Notes: generated from the sequence alone by a model not told the origin. 64,000 bases of DNA from Acheta domesticus (GCA_031308135.1 JAHLJT010000631.1:156257276-156321275), one strand, 5' to 3'; counted from the stretch's first letter, positions 1 to 12,831 are shown. Numbers and translations are program-made.

Positions 1-646
1 ACCGCACCACCCCCGCCCCATCCCTCTCCCGGCGCACGCTGGCGGGCAGCGCTCTCATTTCAGCGCACAGCGTGCGGGATGCGGCCGTGCTGCAGCCTCG
101 GACCTCCTCACCCCCCAGACATTCAACCGCTTGCTGGAAGGGAGGTTTAGCTCTGATTGGAAGATTCTCTTATATCAGGTAGGGCCCGTATTAACCAGCA
201 TTTCACCGCGGGCGTTCTTCCCTTCCTCTTCCTCGTTCTATCCTCACGCCTTACTTACAGACACTTACATGCACTACACGTGTTAAGAGATCAGTCGGGA
301 TCTCAGTGCTTGTTCCTCCTGGGCTGGGCCGGGATTAAGAATTTTTGTTTGAGGAGAGACACCCTGATGGGGAAAACCTCACAAGCCAATACATTGGCAC
401 TCATGTACCACCGGGCGAGTAATACCACCACCTCACAAGTACATTTACGGGATTAAAGTCACGAAATTGACGTGCCCTGAATAAATACTCATTCATTCGC
501 TTCTAAGTGTTCTCCGTGTTACTTTCTTTTCGACGATGGCAATAGGTTTATTACCTCAGGTATCAAACTCATTAAATAGTTCTCCTCAAGCATAGCGTTG
601 CATACACGTCCCATGAATTTGCACTTAAACATTATTCGTTCGACTT
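1..646 (+). repeat. Dispersed repeat R2, copy 1
   Basis: This block recurs almost unchanged in reverse complement at 10931-11590. The shared text runs from the GC-rich start of the window to the motif GTTCGACTTGCTGAGGTGG near 640. A 99-codon frame (157-456) is open in both copies, but it is low in complexity and resembles no protein I know, so I treat it as repeat-internal sequence. A central stretch rich in CACTTACATGCACTACAC also occurs in shorter related copies at 39940-40170, 45690-46195 and 57000-57455. The class is unknown; a long SINE or a LINE 3' region is possible. The left end lies outside the window. Confidence 0.75.
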
Positions 647-2330
647 GCTGAGGTGGCTCGGGAGCAAGGAACTTTTCCGCACGTTCGCGGAATGGATGTC
701 TGAGGGTTCAAATTTCAAGAAAGACATGGATGTTTTCACCAAAAGATATCACATATACTATGTATTTCATTCTAAACATCGTTCTATCCATAGTCGTGTA
801 CTTATTAACATCATTCTCCCACCAACATGGTATGACCAGCCTACCATTAGACACGCAGTGGAAACCACGACGACTGTGATCAACTCTTCAGGAGTGACTT
901 CGTAATTCATAATTATTATCTGTCTTACCAACACTCGATGATAGAGTACGGCATTCATCATCGTCCATTGGAGACTAGGAATCCTCAGAGAGTCGTCTCA
1001 TGCACATGGGTTTTTGACATCTGGCATTTCTGGGTGGAGATGGTTTAACTCTGAGAATGTTTAAAAGGGACTGGAACTGCTTTCAATAATTATTCCATTA
1101 ACATGGCTGACTGACACTTTCGTCGTGGTTTTATCTCTTGAAAAATAATTCATGTAATGAAACGGCATCCTCCCAGTAATGGCAGAAACTTTATCCGTGT
1201 AATAAAATATACGTGCTTTGACATTGTGATAACAGACTTCAAAGGTATGAGAGTTTGCGAACTGACTTTTAAATCGGGTTTGCTTCAGACTAAAACCCAG
1301 CTGGGTGCGGTGGTTTTCAATGTAGGAAAATTTATCAGTGTCACATGAGCAGCTTGCGACAGTAAAGAACACTGGCAAATTGCCCAGAAACATTATTTCC
1401 ATCTACATTTTTCACCTTAATCACATCTCTTAATGTTCATTGACAGTACGACCCATGTAACGGATTAATATGACTGTGACAGTTATGTTGCTTTCTGGAC
1501 GATAATATGCGGAAGAATATGTTTTGGTTATTTCAGCAATCGGTGGGCCAAATGAGACAATTCCCGGCAGATCATTCCAACTCGAGATAGGACGTACGTT
1601 CAGTTCCCATGAACTGGAATCTGGGTCACTTAATTTTTTGATATGGTCTGTTTCTTGTGTTTGATTTTTCCTTTCCCTCTGAGTTTCATATATGGCTCTT
1701 ATCTTCATTTTTCTCAGGTAATTTCTTCATATATTACGTCGGCTCACCAGACTGTAAATTCTAAAACTAATCGCCTTTGGTTACATATTGTTTCGACTTA
1801 TCAGTCTTCTTAATTCAAGTTAAAAATTTACGCTCACTTCCTCCACCTTTCATTTATTTCGAAAACTTCTTGCCACTTAAGTTCTTTACCTACCTAGTAC
1901 AGAAAATGAGTCTTTGGCGTATAAATGAAAACGTTGACAGGGTCTGTTCCTGTTGTTTCCGAGCCCGGCATCTTGAAATGAGTACGCCAAAGAAACATTT
2001 GTACGAGTTGCGTACATTATATTTAGCATAAATTCTCGTAAACTTACAAATATACACTCAACATTGTGAATATGCGCGGCGGCAGCCATATTGGTTCTAG
2101 TTGCTCCAGAACTTTATAATTAACTTTACAGTATTCAATTATTTTATATGGCCATGACTTCTTTGCGTACCGCAAAGTAGCACTTCCAATTAATGAACTG
2201 AGAAGATAAATACTATTTTTCATGCATGAGTGCAGAAAATTTAATTTTTCTGAAATCCGAGCCGCACTCATGTCCTACATTCCAGACCCTGTCGAATCTT
2301 CTGCACAAATAAGATTCAGCATCTGGTCAT
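647..2330. other. Unique AT-rich sequence, no feature recognised
   Basis: Short open frames occur on both strands, but none shows a domain, a paired splice pattern or a repeat relationship I can recognise. I see nothing to annotate. Confidence 0.5.
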
Positions 2331-2980
2331 CCCTCACTACATCTTCCCTCAGCACCATTTCCCCGTCCGTTTCATCTTCTCCGCCCTCGCTCTGCCTCTT
2401 CCCCGCAGCCCTTTTCCGCCTCTGCACCCTCTCAGCGCATCGCTCTCCCGTCGACTTCGTTAGCTTGCAAAAATATCTCCGCTTTTGTGCTGGAGCTCCG
2501 ATGCCTTCACTCCGCCCCGACCAGCGCCCACTCCCCCCTCCCACCTCGCTGTCTTTTCCCTCCCGGTCTCCACACCCGCTCCCCCTCCTCTTGCCTTCCT
2601 TTCCCCGCCGCCGTAGCAGCGAAGGCCGCCTTCAGCGCCGTCGACATCCGAGCCGCCGCGTGGTTCAGAGGAAAACTACAATCGTATCGCATTACCATCA
2701 TTACAAGAGGAAATCTGTCTCCTGTCTTTTTGCTCCCCGGGCGTCCTCCCGTCCGCCCGTCCGAGGCGCTGCCACGCACGTCGCCGGGGCCACGCGGCGC
2801 GCGCCGGGGGGGGGGGTGCGGGGGCGTGGAGTGACAGGGCGCGGGCGGGGAGGGGCGGCTGGTATCGGTTGCATGCGTGGATGCCTGCCTTTGCCGTCGG
2901 TGGATCCGACGCGCTGCGACCTGCCGCACGCCTCGTTGGAAATGAAACGAGGCCCACGCGGTGTCGGTCCCCGAAGCTCC
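2331..2980. other. GC/CpG-rich island
   Basis: Base composition shifts abruptly from AT-rich to GC-rich, with many CpG dinucleotides (densest at 2600-2960) and a run of G near 2808. Long overlapping frames exist on both strands (for example 2222-3124 plus and 2507-3262 minus), but they are proline/serine/arginine-rich and occur in several frames at once, as expected for GC-rich non-coding DNA. A promoter or first exon of a gene outside the window is possible. No conserved protein motif is visible. Confidence 0.45.
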
Positions 2981-4544
2981 CAAGATACTCGAATCAGGGC
3001 TTTGCTCCTTTACCGTAGTGATGCTCAACGAAAAATACTTTTTATGGTTTATCGGATTCTTTTTCGTAAGACAAGAAAAAAACACACACAAAAAACAACA
3101 AATGATTGTATAGATTGGAAATGAGTAATACACATGTTTTTGTTTTGTTTTTTCCGAGTTTCTGAGCAGGCCCGGCGGATAACGTGAGTATGGCATATCC
3201 ACCCGTGTGGATAAAATACCCACTAGGAATTTGGGGCGAGAGAAATATGCTATAAACGTCAAATTCCAGGAATGCCGATTTCCGTAGAGGTATACTTCAC
3301 ATTACATATATTGGATTTTGGCATGTACAGAGGTAGCTCAGGTTATTCTGATAATGATGTAATTAAATACTTCAATATAAAAAAACTTTCTTTTCCACAG
3401 TAAATCGTTCTAAAATAGTTGTTGAACGATTAAACAAAATAAAAGAAGGTTTTTGTTATATTTTGTAGTAAGCCGAGACCCCGCGAGCGTTCTCATCATC
3501 GCACGATGCGAGAAACTCTTTCCAAGCCTGTCACTAGCCCCACGTCTTTTCTTCTGTTCTTCGCCGGATTTATACACGTCAACTCAGTATTCTTACGATA
3601 CGTTACTTCAGTAGACTCTTCGTATTTACTAATTAATGATCAAATCCCTACTTTTTAATTTATCGCGGGAAAAATCCGCGCTTCCTGCATGCGCAATAGA
3701 TAACACGCACATACACAACGTCTGTCAACGTCTGTGGCGGCACATATGTGTGTAAACAAGTAAAGAGACGGGTAATAGAAAGATTCGTTGTGAGTCGAAA
3801 AAAGAAAATGAGGTGAGCGTAGACAATGCCATTACGGAACAGAGAGAAGAGGAGAAATCTTCATCATCTTCGGAAAACAGTCTGCGGGAGTCTTACCGAT
3901 AAGCATGTTGAGCCAGCTGACTATGCTGTCAAAGTCAAACCAGTCGTGCTAGAACATCACGTACTTTCTCGCCCATAGTAATGGTTATGTAATACTATTT
4001 ATACCACTATTCCCCTCCGAATTAACACATCTCCGACATATTTTTTTGTAAAATTCATTACAAATCGTAAAACATTTGGTACGAAAACTAATGGAATTTT
4101 AAAGCAATTATCAACAAACATTTGACAAATATAACTACTTTTCATACAGCTAAATCATGTCCCAACAATGAGATATAATTCACTGAATTTCAGTGTCCGT
4201 CTCGTGTCGCGAAATGCCATTGTTGTGATCCAATCTGATATTCCCTGAAGACTGACAATATTTATTTCATATTACATTTAAATCGTATTTCTAAATAAAA
4301 AAGGAAACCTAAATGGGCTAATTTTATTTAAGCTTTGCGGATTGCGTGAAAGAAGGTAAATCAATACATAAAAAATGCAATTATATTTCTCGGAACACGG
4401 ACAAAAATATGGATTATTAAATAGATTTTAAATAATGTTTAAATGATTAATTTGTACTTAAACGTATAATAAAAACTCGAATGTAAGAAACGAATAAATA
4501 AATATAACAATCATACAAATTCTTATTTACGTAGCATCCAATTG
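2981..4544. other. Unique AT-rich sequence, no feature recognised
   Basis: Ordinary AT-rich sequence with many stop codons in all frames. No repeat copy, RNA gene or coding exon was recognised. Confidence 0.5.
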
Positions 4545-5781
4545 CCTCGGAGTGGGTGACTACGTTTGACGCCAAATTACAAAAAAATACTCATATTTTC
4601 GAAAAATTCAAAATGACGTTATTTGAAGACCTGTTTATGATGAACACATTTCATTAAGAAAACATGTCTCTTGACAATTGTTGTTGTAGGAAGACGCCGA
4701 ACAATTTTAATTTTTTTTAATTTTCGAAAAACTAGGGATTTCAACGAACGAGACCTGCTCCATTCTCTTAAGCGTCATTTACGCTATCTAGGGTCCAAAT
4801 TTAATCAAAACGTATAGGCCGTTTTTAAGAATTTTTTCAAAGGAAATAAAAATTGTCCATGTTTTGACACATTTAAAAAATATTTTCGATAAATTGAGCA
4901 TGACGTTATTTTATGATTTGTTTTTGGTGAACACATTTCATTAAGACAAAATATTTATCTTCATAATTGCAGTTGAAAGAAGACTCGGAAAAAAATTCAA
5001 TTTTTGAAATTCTGAAAAATCAGAATTTTCAACAAAAATGAGACCTGGAATATTCTTTTAAGCGTCCTATACGCTATACAATATGAAAAATTAATTAAAA
5101 TTGTTAATGCTATATTTGAGAAAAAATATTCAAACAAAATTAAATATTGCCTATAATTCACAATCAAATTACGCGAAAACACTCAAATTGTCGAAAAATT
5201 GTACATAACCTCGTTTCAAAATATATCTTTAAGAATCATATTTCATTACTAGAAAAAATCTCATTTTCATATTTGTGGTTGTAGGAGGGCGCCAAAAAAT
5301 TTAAATTTTTGTAATTTTCGAAATGTCAAGAGTTTTTAACAAAAAACACTCTTAACACTATCCTTTAACAAAATGTAATAAAAAACGATGGATCCATTTT
5401 TTTAAGTTATCAAAATCGCAGGGGTTTCATGCCAAATACTACCCAAAATCAAAATATCGGTTTTGAATTCAAGAGGTCGCGGCATCGGCCAGATCGATTA
5501 GGAAATCGGCTGAACGGCTTGGCCGCTAGCATTGTTCACACGCGAACGGACGGACTGAGAGACTTTTGTCGGCATTCAATTTTTCGGTATCAGTGATCCA
5601 CAAAACATGGATTCAAGCTTCACCACGTGTTAGGGATTTTCTTTTCTAAATTTAGCAAACTCGATTTATCCACTTTTTCGTTACCAGGAACCTGTAATAA
5701 ATGTTTTTCTGCCAAAAATATGCGGCATTACGTAACTTCCTTTCTATTGCGTAAGCAGTAGTGAGAAAGAAGAAAAGTGTT
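4545..5781 (+). repeat. R1 repeat, right half
   Basis: Roughly three ~300-bp modules (starting near 4568, 4868 and 5166) each contain a TTCGAAAAATT-type stretch, a 'CATTTCATTAAGA' stretch, 'GACGCCGAA' and a 'gagacctg...ttcttttaagcgtc...acgctat' stretch. They are followed by the R1 tail: a 'GAAATCGGCTGAACGG' block at about 5505, a short ACGGACGGAC seed near 5555, a 'GGTATCAGTGATCCACAAAA' block near 5587, and the terminus 'GGCATTACGTAAC...GAGAAAG' at 5725-5781. The same order occurs at 28640-29320, 37313-39817 and 62395-63447. No coding capacity. Confidence 0.75.
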
Positions 5782-6420
5782 TTTCAAAGTATTTGCACAA
5801 TAACTAAAGGAATATCTGTTTGAATAATATTCAGTATAAAGCACTTTTTTAAAATTCAGAGCAGAATTGAAACATATATGCATTGAATCCAGAAGTAGTA
5901 TGTTGTTTCTGCTTGTGCTGTCAAAGTTAATAATACAAAATTTGTGTAGCAAACCTGTCAAAGGTGAAAATATTGTACATTATATATTTATGAATTCATA
6001 TTGAGATATACTCGAATAACGCTTTTACGAGATTATATTTTCCCTCCTTTGGTGGACAAGCTACAGAATCCTGGTGTTAACAATACTCTGCAGTGACTCG
6101 CATCAGGTAGGCAAATATGCTTATTAGCACTTCTTTGAGTGAGCTCTGTTTGCAATCGAGAACAAAACTAAAAGTTTGATTTTGCAAGAAACTCACAGAA
6201 AGAGAATCATGTAAAAGGACGTTTCGCCCGGGAATATTTGCACTTCCGAGGAAAAGCAACTAAAAAGAAAAACGCGATCTATTTGTTCGTGGGCTGCGGT
6301 TGCTGTGTTCTTTGAGAGCGCGAGGATGCAAACGCTTTGCATTTCAGAGGGAGCCTTCCTCATTCTCGCTACGCATTATTTAACATCTATATGTATACAT
6401 ATACGAGCACCATGATCATA
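5782..6420. other. Unique sequence, no feature recognised
   Basis: Nothing beyond short chance frames. Confidence 0.5.
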
Positions 6421-6620
6421 ATTCATGAATGCGGTACACGGATTATAACGAGCGCAGACGCTGTTGAAGAATCTCGCCGTGGGGGCGCTGGCGTCACGTC
6501 GGGCAGCGCCTGGAACGACGGCGGGCGGCAGGCGGCCTCTTACAATGGCTGGCGACGCGGCGTTCGACGGCGACGCGAGGCCTATAACATGCTAATGCAA
6601 AGAAAGTTAAGAGAGAGGGG
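6421..6620. other. GC-rich block with octamer-like sites
   Basis: A short GC/CpG-rich block stands out from AT-rich flanks. At about 6587-6602 it contains ATGCTAATGCAAAG, two overlapping matches to the POU octamer pattern (ATGCTAAT and ATGCAAA). A 134-codon frame (6337-6741, plus) covers it but shows no protein signature. A conserved non-coding or regulatory element is a possible reading, not shown. Confidence 0.25.
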
Positions 6621-7900
6621 GAAATTTAGCGTGAGCTATTTAGTAATAACTGTAGACTTAGCGGGTATCAGAGTGTGTAAATGTCATGTAATTTACAATA
6701 AGCTGCCTTGCATCTTCACGCGCTGCCCGGCACAGTGGTAGCAATCTCAGATTTACAGTGGCCAACAAATATTATTCCCGCTTACTACAATTTGGTAAAG
6801 TCATGGAAAGTTGCTTTCGAGAATAAATCATGCTTTGTCTAACAGTTTCTATCTTGATTGGTCATTGGAACACTCGTTACACATATTCAATAATATCCTC
6901 ACTCCCCGTTCTCGTGTTCCACTTATTATTTGTCGGTAGGGGCAGCGTTAATTTATTGCGATTATATGTATATAATACATGTACAGATTTAAACGTTGAT
7001 AGCTATACTGAAAACTAATAACATATTTTATCATAGACATAAAATAATATTTATATCAAAAATTCCTTTCACATTCTCGTTTGAAGTTTGCATTCCGTCT
7101 TCAATTCATTCTTTCTTTAGTTCATTTAACAACACAACTACTAACATCGTAACAACCATTTTAAGAGAACTCGCCCATAATAGAACCCATCATTTATAAT
7201 TCAATATGGGCCATCAGAAGTCACAGAGCAATAATTATAGACGTTTTATTCCCATAACTAACAGATTAGAGTGTAAGAGTTTGTTTTCGTAGTAGGTTAA
7301 TATTGATTCCAGGGACGTTTTTTTCCATAAGTGTGAGAAGTGGAACGTTTTCACATCTGGCGAAGCGGGTGACTAATTTGTTTTACTCACCTTTTTCAAA
7401 TACACACGAGAAATTTCCGTCCAAAGACACGCCCTTCCAGAAATAACGCTTCTGTTATGTGAAAAGAAAAATCTGCTTTTATTTTCCTTGCTTTGTTTCG
7501 CGGAAGGCGCTCGGAGAGTGTTTTTGTTTCTCAAATCCTCCTCCAGGGCAGGCAAGCGGGAACGGGAAGAGCTGTGCAGTATTTTACAATTGAGTAATCA
7601 CATCATCTCACCGCATTCTGTGCTTTGTGCTGAATGTTTTTCCATTTTATGAGTGTTGAACATATGGTACACAGTGCATTGTTTACGTGGAAGATGATAT
7701 TTTAATTTACAAACACTTTAAAAAAGACTCCAACTATTGCAATAAAAGAAAATTTATCTCCGTATCGGATTGACTCACATACGTCAAATGGAGTCCAGAA
7801 AAATGTAAGATAACTTTATGTTAAGAGGTAATGAACAATATTAGTATTTCCTTATTGCAAAAGGGCTCGCCTATGAAACTCCATGTCCCTTGATATCTCT
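6621..7900. other. Unique AT-rich sequence, no feature recognised
   Basis: No repeat, RNA or coding signal recognised. Confidence 0.5.
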
Positions 7901-7904
7901 TATG

Positions 7905-8225
7905 AAGGGGTTCTTTTGCATTTTCAGTTGTTGGAGGCTGTTCCTTCGGTGGCCGTTCAAAGTGAGGGTTTCGGCCACTGGCGCCGCCGCCATCACCCCT
8001 TGAGCGTGGCGGCAGCGGCGGAGGGGCGGGCCGCGCGCGGCTCGCAAGGCCGCCCTAATCTCCACGAGCTTAAAACAAGTGTAGTATGTGTCGCCATGAA
8101 TATTCAGAAACTTTCTTCGGGAGAGCCCGCGCTTTCTATACTGGGATGAAAGGTGCTCCGCCGGGCGCCCCTTGTCACATTATTAGCGCCTCCCTCCCCC
8201 CGCCCTTGGTCGGGGAGGGGGAATG
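7905..8225. other. GC-rich block
   Basis: A compact GC-rich stretch is preceded by a pyrimidine-rich run ending in TTTTGCATTTTCAG, which fits a splice acceptor at about 7927. Frames of 88 codons (7883-8149, plus) and 64 codons (7871-8065, minus) overlap and neither resembles a known protein. A non-coding island or an exon of an unseen gene are both possible. Confidence 0.3.
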
Positions 8226-8240
8226 CTGACGATGGGGCCG

Positions 8241-8760
8241 GTGGCTTGGGAGCTGGCGTTGGCGTTGGCGTTGGCTTTGGTGTTGGCGCTGGTGTTGGAG
8301 TGAGTGTTGGATATGCATTTTTTTTCGTTTTGGTTTTGGTGTCGCCGTTAGTAGCTTTATGTAGGAATTGGTGTTGAAGTAGACGCTGACTTAGGCTCTA
8401 TGTTAGTATTAATGTCGGTATTGGTGTCAGCGTTGGCGGTAGCATTATGTTAATGTTGGTGTCGGTAGCGACTGTTGGTATTAATGTTAAACATTATGTA
8501 AGTGTGATGTTGGAGTCGGTATTGCCGTTAGATTTATGTTAGTGTTGGTTTCAACGTTGGTGGTGGCTTAATGATACTGTTAATGTCAGTGTTAGTACTG
8601 TCATATGTTAAAATTGGTATTAGTGTCAGCGTTGTTCTTGGTTTTATGTTAGTGTTTAAGTTCCTGTAAGCGCTGACATTAGGTTAATGCTGGGTTGAGT
8701 GCTGGTGTTGATATTAGCACGGCGTTGCCACTAGCGTTGCCGTTGATTTCAAATCATCCG
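8241..8760 (+). repeat. Degenerate GTTGGY-type array
   Basis: About 500 bp is dominated by imperfect GTTGGT, GTTGGC and TTAGTGTTGG units. It is most regular at 8252-8310 and decays to the right, where ATG/TTA-containing variants such as 'TTATGTTAGTGTTGGT' appear. The strand bias in G over C is strong. No coding sense is apparent. Confidence 0.7.
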
Positions 8761-8861
8761 CATAATGACAGAAACAAATCAGTGTCTCTGATACTTAGAA
8801 AGCCACATAATACTTGCAACTGGGCACTCGTCTTGTACTATAATCACAGTAAGAGATGAGG

Positions 8862-9551
8862 TGTTATGATTAACATGTTGAATGGGTGCTGTGGCCGGCA
8901 TTTGAAGCTGGCGTGCGCGCAGCTGGTACGCCGCGCGCCACGGAGCCCGCTCGCGCGAAACGCTGGCCAGCGAGCGGGTAAGCCTCGAGGCAAGGCTAAC
9001 TCGGGCCGAGCCGCCCCTATTTAGGCGGGAGCAGGCGGCGGCCACAGCAGTAACCCAGCAGCCGAGCAACGGAGTCACAGTCACACAGCTGCGAGGCACC
9101 GAGTCGCAGCGGGAGAGGACGCACCACGAGTCGTGCGGGTCCGGGCAACACCCGGCGAGACGGAGGGCTGCCTAGGGACCGTGCTGGAGGCACGGCAGGA
9201 TAGCGTGCCGGGAGCGCACGCCGTGAGGACGCACCAGGAGTCGTGCGGGTCCGGGCAACACCCGGCGAGACGGAGGGCAGCCTAGGGCCGTGCAGGAGGC
9301 ACGGCTGGATAGCGTGCCAGTTGCGCACGCCGAGAAACCGCACCAGGCGTCGTGCGGGACAGGGCGACACACGGAGACGGCGTGGGGAAGTGCACGCCGT
9401 GGAGTCACGTCGGGAGGCAGGAAAGACAGTACTGGAGCTTAGTCACGCACCAGCGAGAGCCAGACGATGAAGCCCCCCCTGTATTTGGATTGTATGTGTA
9501 TGTGTGTTTGTAAGAAATAAAGGAAAAACTTAAGCAAGTGTAAACCTTTCA
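8862..9551 (+). mobile_element. LTR-like block (candidate LTR plus primer-binding site)
   Basis: The block begins TGTTATGATTAACATG and ends TTTCA, which fits TG...CA LTR ends. It has a TATA-like TATTTAG near 9019 and a polyadenylation signal AATAAA at 9516-9521, the order expected of U3-R-U5. Just downstream, TTGGCGAACACAAC resembles the TGG-initial primer-binding sites of gypsy-type elements. Against this: no matching target duplication is seen and no gag-pol frame follows, so it would be a broken 5' end or a solo LTR. The middle is GC-rich and internally repeated (see 9115-9420). Confidence 0.4.
9115..9420 (+). repeat. Three tandem ~110-bp GC-rich units
   Basis: Units start at about 9115, 9225 and 9332. 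Each opens with GAGGACGCACCAGGAGTCGT or a variant, followed in the first two by 'GGGCAACACCCGGCGAGACG' and a GGCACGG...GATAGCGTGCC stretch. The first two are nearly identical; the third is shorter and more diverged. The array lies inside the LTR-like block, between its TATA-like box and its polyadenylation signal. Confidence 0.8.
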
Positions 9552-10009
9552 TTTTTTGGCGAACACAACAATGGGTGTGCCGGTTTTCCGAGAATTTGGA
9601 TCATGACCATATAAACATTATTACATAAACTATCCGCTGAATCTTCTATGTTCAAGTCCATTGAGAGTCCTTCTATAGTTACAGCTATGTAAAGTGTCAC
9701 TGACGGGATTATTTCGTGGATTTTTCATGCGCACGAGTAGAGAGCTTACATTTTCTAATTTCTACGTGCTGGTACCAGTGTTCAACTAGAAGGGTGTACA
9801 TTTGGAGGACGACACATTTCGGAAAAATAATTTATTTACTGATATTTAAGAGAATATTTTAATTAAAAATTTACTTTCTATTATTTCATAGTTAATTAGG
9901 GAAGAAACGTTTAAAACATTCGCTTCAGAACGTATCACGCTTCAGCACGTATCAATTGTCGTACTTGACACTTATCACAGGACGTCTTCCGAACTGAATT
10001 GATAAATCA
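9552..10009. other. Unique sequence, no feature recognised
   Basis: Nothing recognised apart from the possible primer-binding site at its left edge. Confidence 0.45.
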
Positions 10010-10930
10010 TGAAATGTAATCATTATTCATCCTGAGATGGAACAGTTTTCGACAGACGATTTTTTCTTCAAAAAATGTGTTGTGTTCCCTGATACTGAAA
10101 AAGTAAGTAATTCTAGCTTCTATATGTAGTAAATAATCTTGTCTGACGCGTTGTATTGTCAGAGGTCTCATTTTGTGTGTTCTGATACCGAAATATTGGT
10201 TTAAGGCAACACCTCTGTCTGTGCGTCTGTCAATAACGTTATCGGCTAAACCGTTAGGAGGATTTTCACCAAAATTGATATACTCGATCAATCTGTTTGA
10301 TGCCACGGTCTCTTGAATTTGAATTATTTAATTGTAATTCTAAATTTGCGAATTAATTTAGATGAAATATCAGATGCATTTAAAACTTTTTTCAAACATA
10401 TTTTCAAATTTTTGGAGTATTTTTAACATGCGTTAGAATTAAGGACGATTATGAAAAAAAAGGCAAGTTGGATTTGTTGAACTCTCTGACATTTCAAAAA
10501 TTGTAAAAATTACAAATAACCCGCGAAATCATGTGCTGTTGCAGTACTTCTTATTTTCTTCCATATTATTTTCATTGTATAGATCTAGTGATGCTACAGA
10601 ATAGCACAGACATTCCCTTAGTAAAATTTCCTAATTTCTTCGGAGGGCGCTAACTTTACGATCTTGCCCTCATCCTCTTCACGGCTGCCATCTATCGCCA
10701 CCCTAAACTTTTTTTCAATTTTTCAATTTTTGGTTTCCTAATGGTAGATTTGAAATATATCTTTTGAAATATTAAACAAGAGTAAAACCTCGTCCTATAT
10801 GGAAATTTTCATTGAAAAATTTGGAGTCGTTTATAAGAAAAAATCGTTTAAGCTCTATCGTAAATGCGAAATTTAAAGCTCTTTTTCACAGGAATATTTT
10901 GTGTTTTCGAAAAACTCCCGAGAAACCTCA

Positions 10931-11590
10931 ATAAGTCGAACGAATAATGTCTAAGTGCAAATTCATGGGGCGTATATGCAACGCTATGCTTGAGGAGAAC
11001 TATTAAATGTGGTTGATACCTGAGGTAATGAACCTATTGCCATCGTCGAAAAGAAGGTAACACGGAGAACACTTAGAAGCGAATGAATGAGTATTTATTC
11101 AGGGCACGTCAATTTCGTGACTTTAATCCCGTAAATGTACTTGTGAGGTGGCGGTATTACTCGCCCGGTGGTACATGAGTGCCAATGTATTGGCTTGTGA
11201 GGTTTTCCCCATCAGGGTGTCTCTCCTCAAACAAAAATTCTTAATCCCGGCCCAGCCCAGGAGGAACAAGCACTCAGGTCCCGACTGATCTCTTAACACG
11301 TGTAGTGCATGTAAGTGTCTGTAAGTAAGGCGTGGGGATAGAACGAGGAAGAGGAAGGGAAGAACGCCCGCGGTGAAATGCTGGTCAATACGGGCCCTAC
11401 CTGATATAAGAGAAACTTCCAATCAGAGCTAAACCTGCCCTCCAGCAAGCGGTTGAATGTCTGGGGGGTGAGGAGGTCCGAGGCTGCAGCACGGCCGCAT
11501 CCCGCACGCTGTGCGCTGGAATGAGAGCGCTGCCCGCCAGCGTGCGCCGGGAGGGGGATGGGGCGGTGGCAGGAGCACGGGCCCTGGGGC
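10931..11590 (-). repeat. Dispersed repeat R2, copy 2 (inverted)
   Basis: Reverse complement of 1-646 with few mismatches, apart from the part of copy 1 cut off at the window edge. It interrupts R1 module sequence, so it inserted after that R1 copy was in place. Its left edge is near CCTCAATAAGTCGAACG and its right edge is near GGGCCCAAATACTGC. I could not define a target duplication with confidence. Confidence 0.8.
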
Positions 11591-12831
11591 CCAAATACTG
11601 CAAAATACACTTAAAAAGGTGGCATAGGTGCGATGTTCACAGCTAACACTGAATTTTTGAAAATTGCAGTTTTGAATTATTTCGGTCTATTCCTAAAACT
11701 ACAAAATTAAAGATAGAGATTTTGTCCTTCAAATAAAATTTGTTCTCCATACTGAGATCATTCATTACGGTCATGCAAATTTTTATCAACATTTTTATTA
11801 GTTTTTGCGCAACATGTCGAGAAAAAGGGTAATATTAAAGAAATTACAAAAACAAGATTTTCTCAAAAACAACTCCGAAATTTTTCTTTAAACTTTCGGA
11901 AAGAATAGTGCTAAGTATGCTCTATAAGATGGCGGAAACGACATAAATAAATATATATACACGCTCTATATTTTATGTTTTAAAAAATTAGAAAAATTTA
12001 ATTATTTAATATTTACACTAGCGGCAATTAGTTCACATTGTTGTATTTACGAGTAAACGTTCTTGAAATAATCTGTAACAAAGTTTTTTTGAAAATTCAA
12101 TAGTTTTCCGTATAAATGAACTGAAAATTCCGCATTTTCAGAAACGCTCAAACCCTTTTTCTCAAAAATGGCTCCAATTTTTTTCTTCAAACTTTCCCAG
12201 CGTGTAGTGCTTACTGCACTGTTCAATATGCTTTAATTTTCATTTGAGAGGATTCTTTCGTTTTTGAAAATTTACGCAATGTATTTTTTATTAAAATACC
12301 TCTCACACTGTTGTTACGCACATTTCCAGTAAATTGTAAACACTATTACATTCATGAGTGAATGCTCTTCAAATGCTTCTGATACATTTTTTCAAAAAAT
12401 CAAAAACTCTCTTTGAAAAGAGATTCAAATTTCGCATTTACAATGACGCTTAAACACCATTTCTGAAAAACGGCTATAATTTTTTCCATTAAAATTGCCA
12501 TTTAGGATTATATTTAACTCTTTTTCAATATTCTTAAACTAATATTTAAGATCTAGAGTTAGAAATCGAAAAATTAAGACAATTTTAGAAAAATGTACTT
12601 TCGGTGGCGATAGACGATAACTGCGAATAGTATGTGGCGAATCCGAATAGCTATCCCAGACCAGAATACGGAAATTAGAAAATTTTACTACGAGGAAATC
12701 TGTGCCATTCTGTAGCACCATTAGTTAGAGAATGATTTTCAAAATCTCAAAATTTCCACTTAAGCCAGGTGGACAGGGGTTTCTTCAATTTAGAATAAAT
12801 TCTATGCATGGTTTAGCCGTTAGTACTCTTG

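Noticed and set aside
157..456. 99-codon frame, also found as 11123-11422 on the minus strand
   Set aside because: Conserved only because R2 is duplicated; no start context, domain or codon signal.
2222..3262. 300- and 251-codon frames on opposite strands
   Set aside because: Overlapping low-complexity frames in GC-rich DNA, with no domain and no support for either strand.
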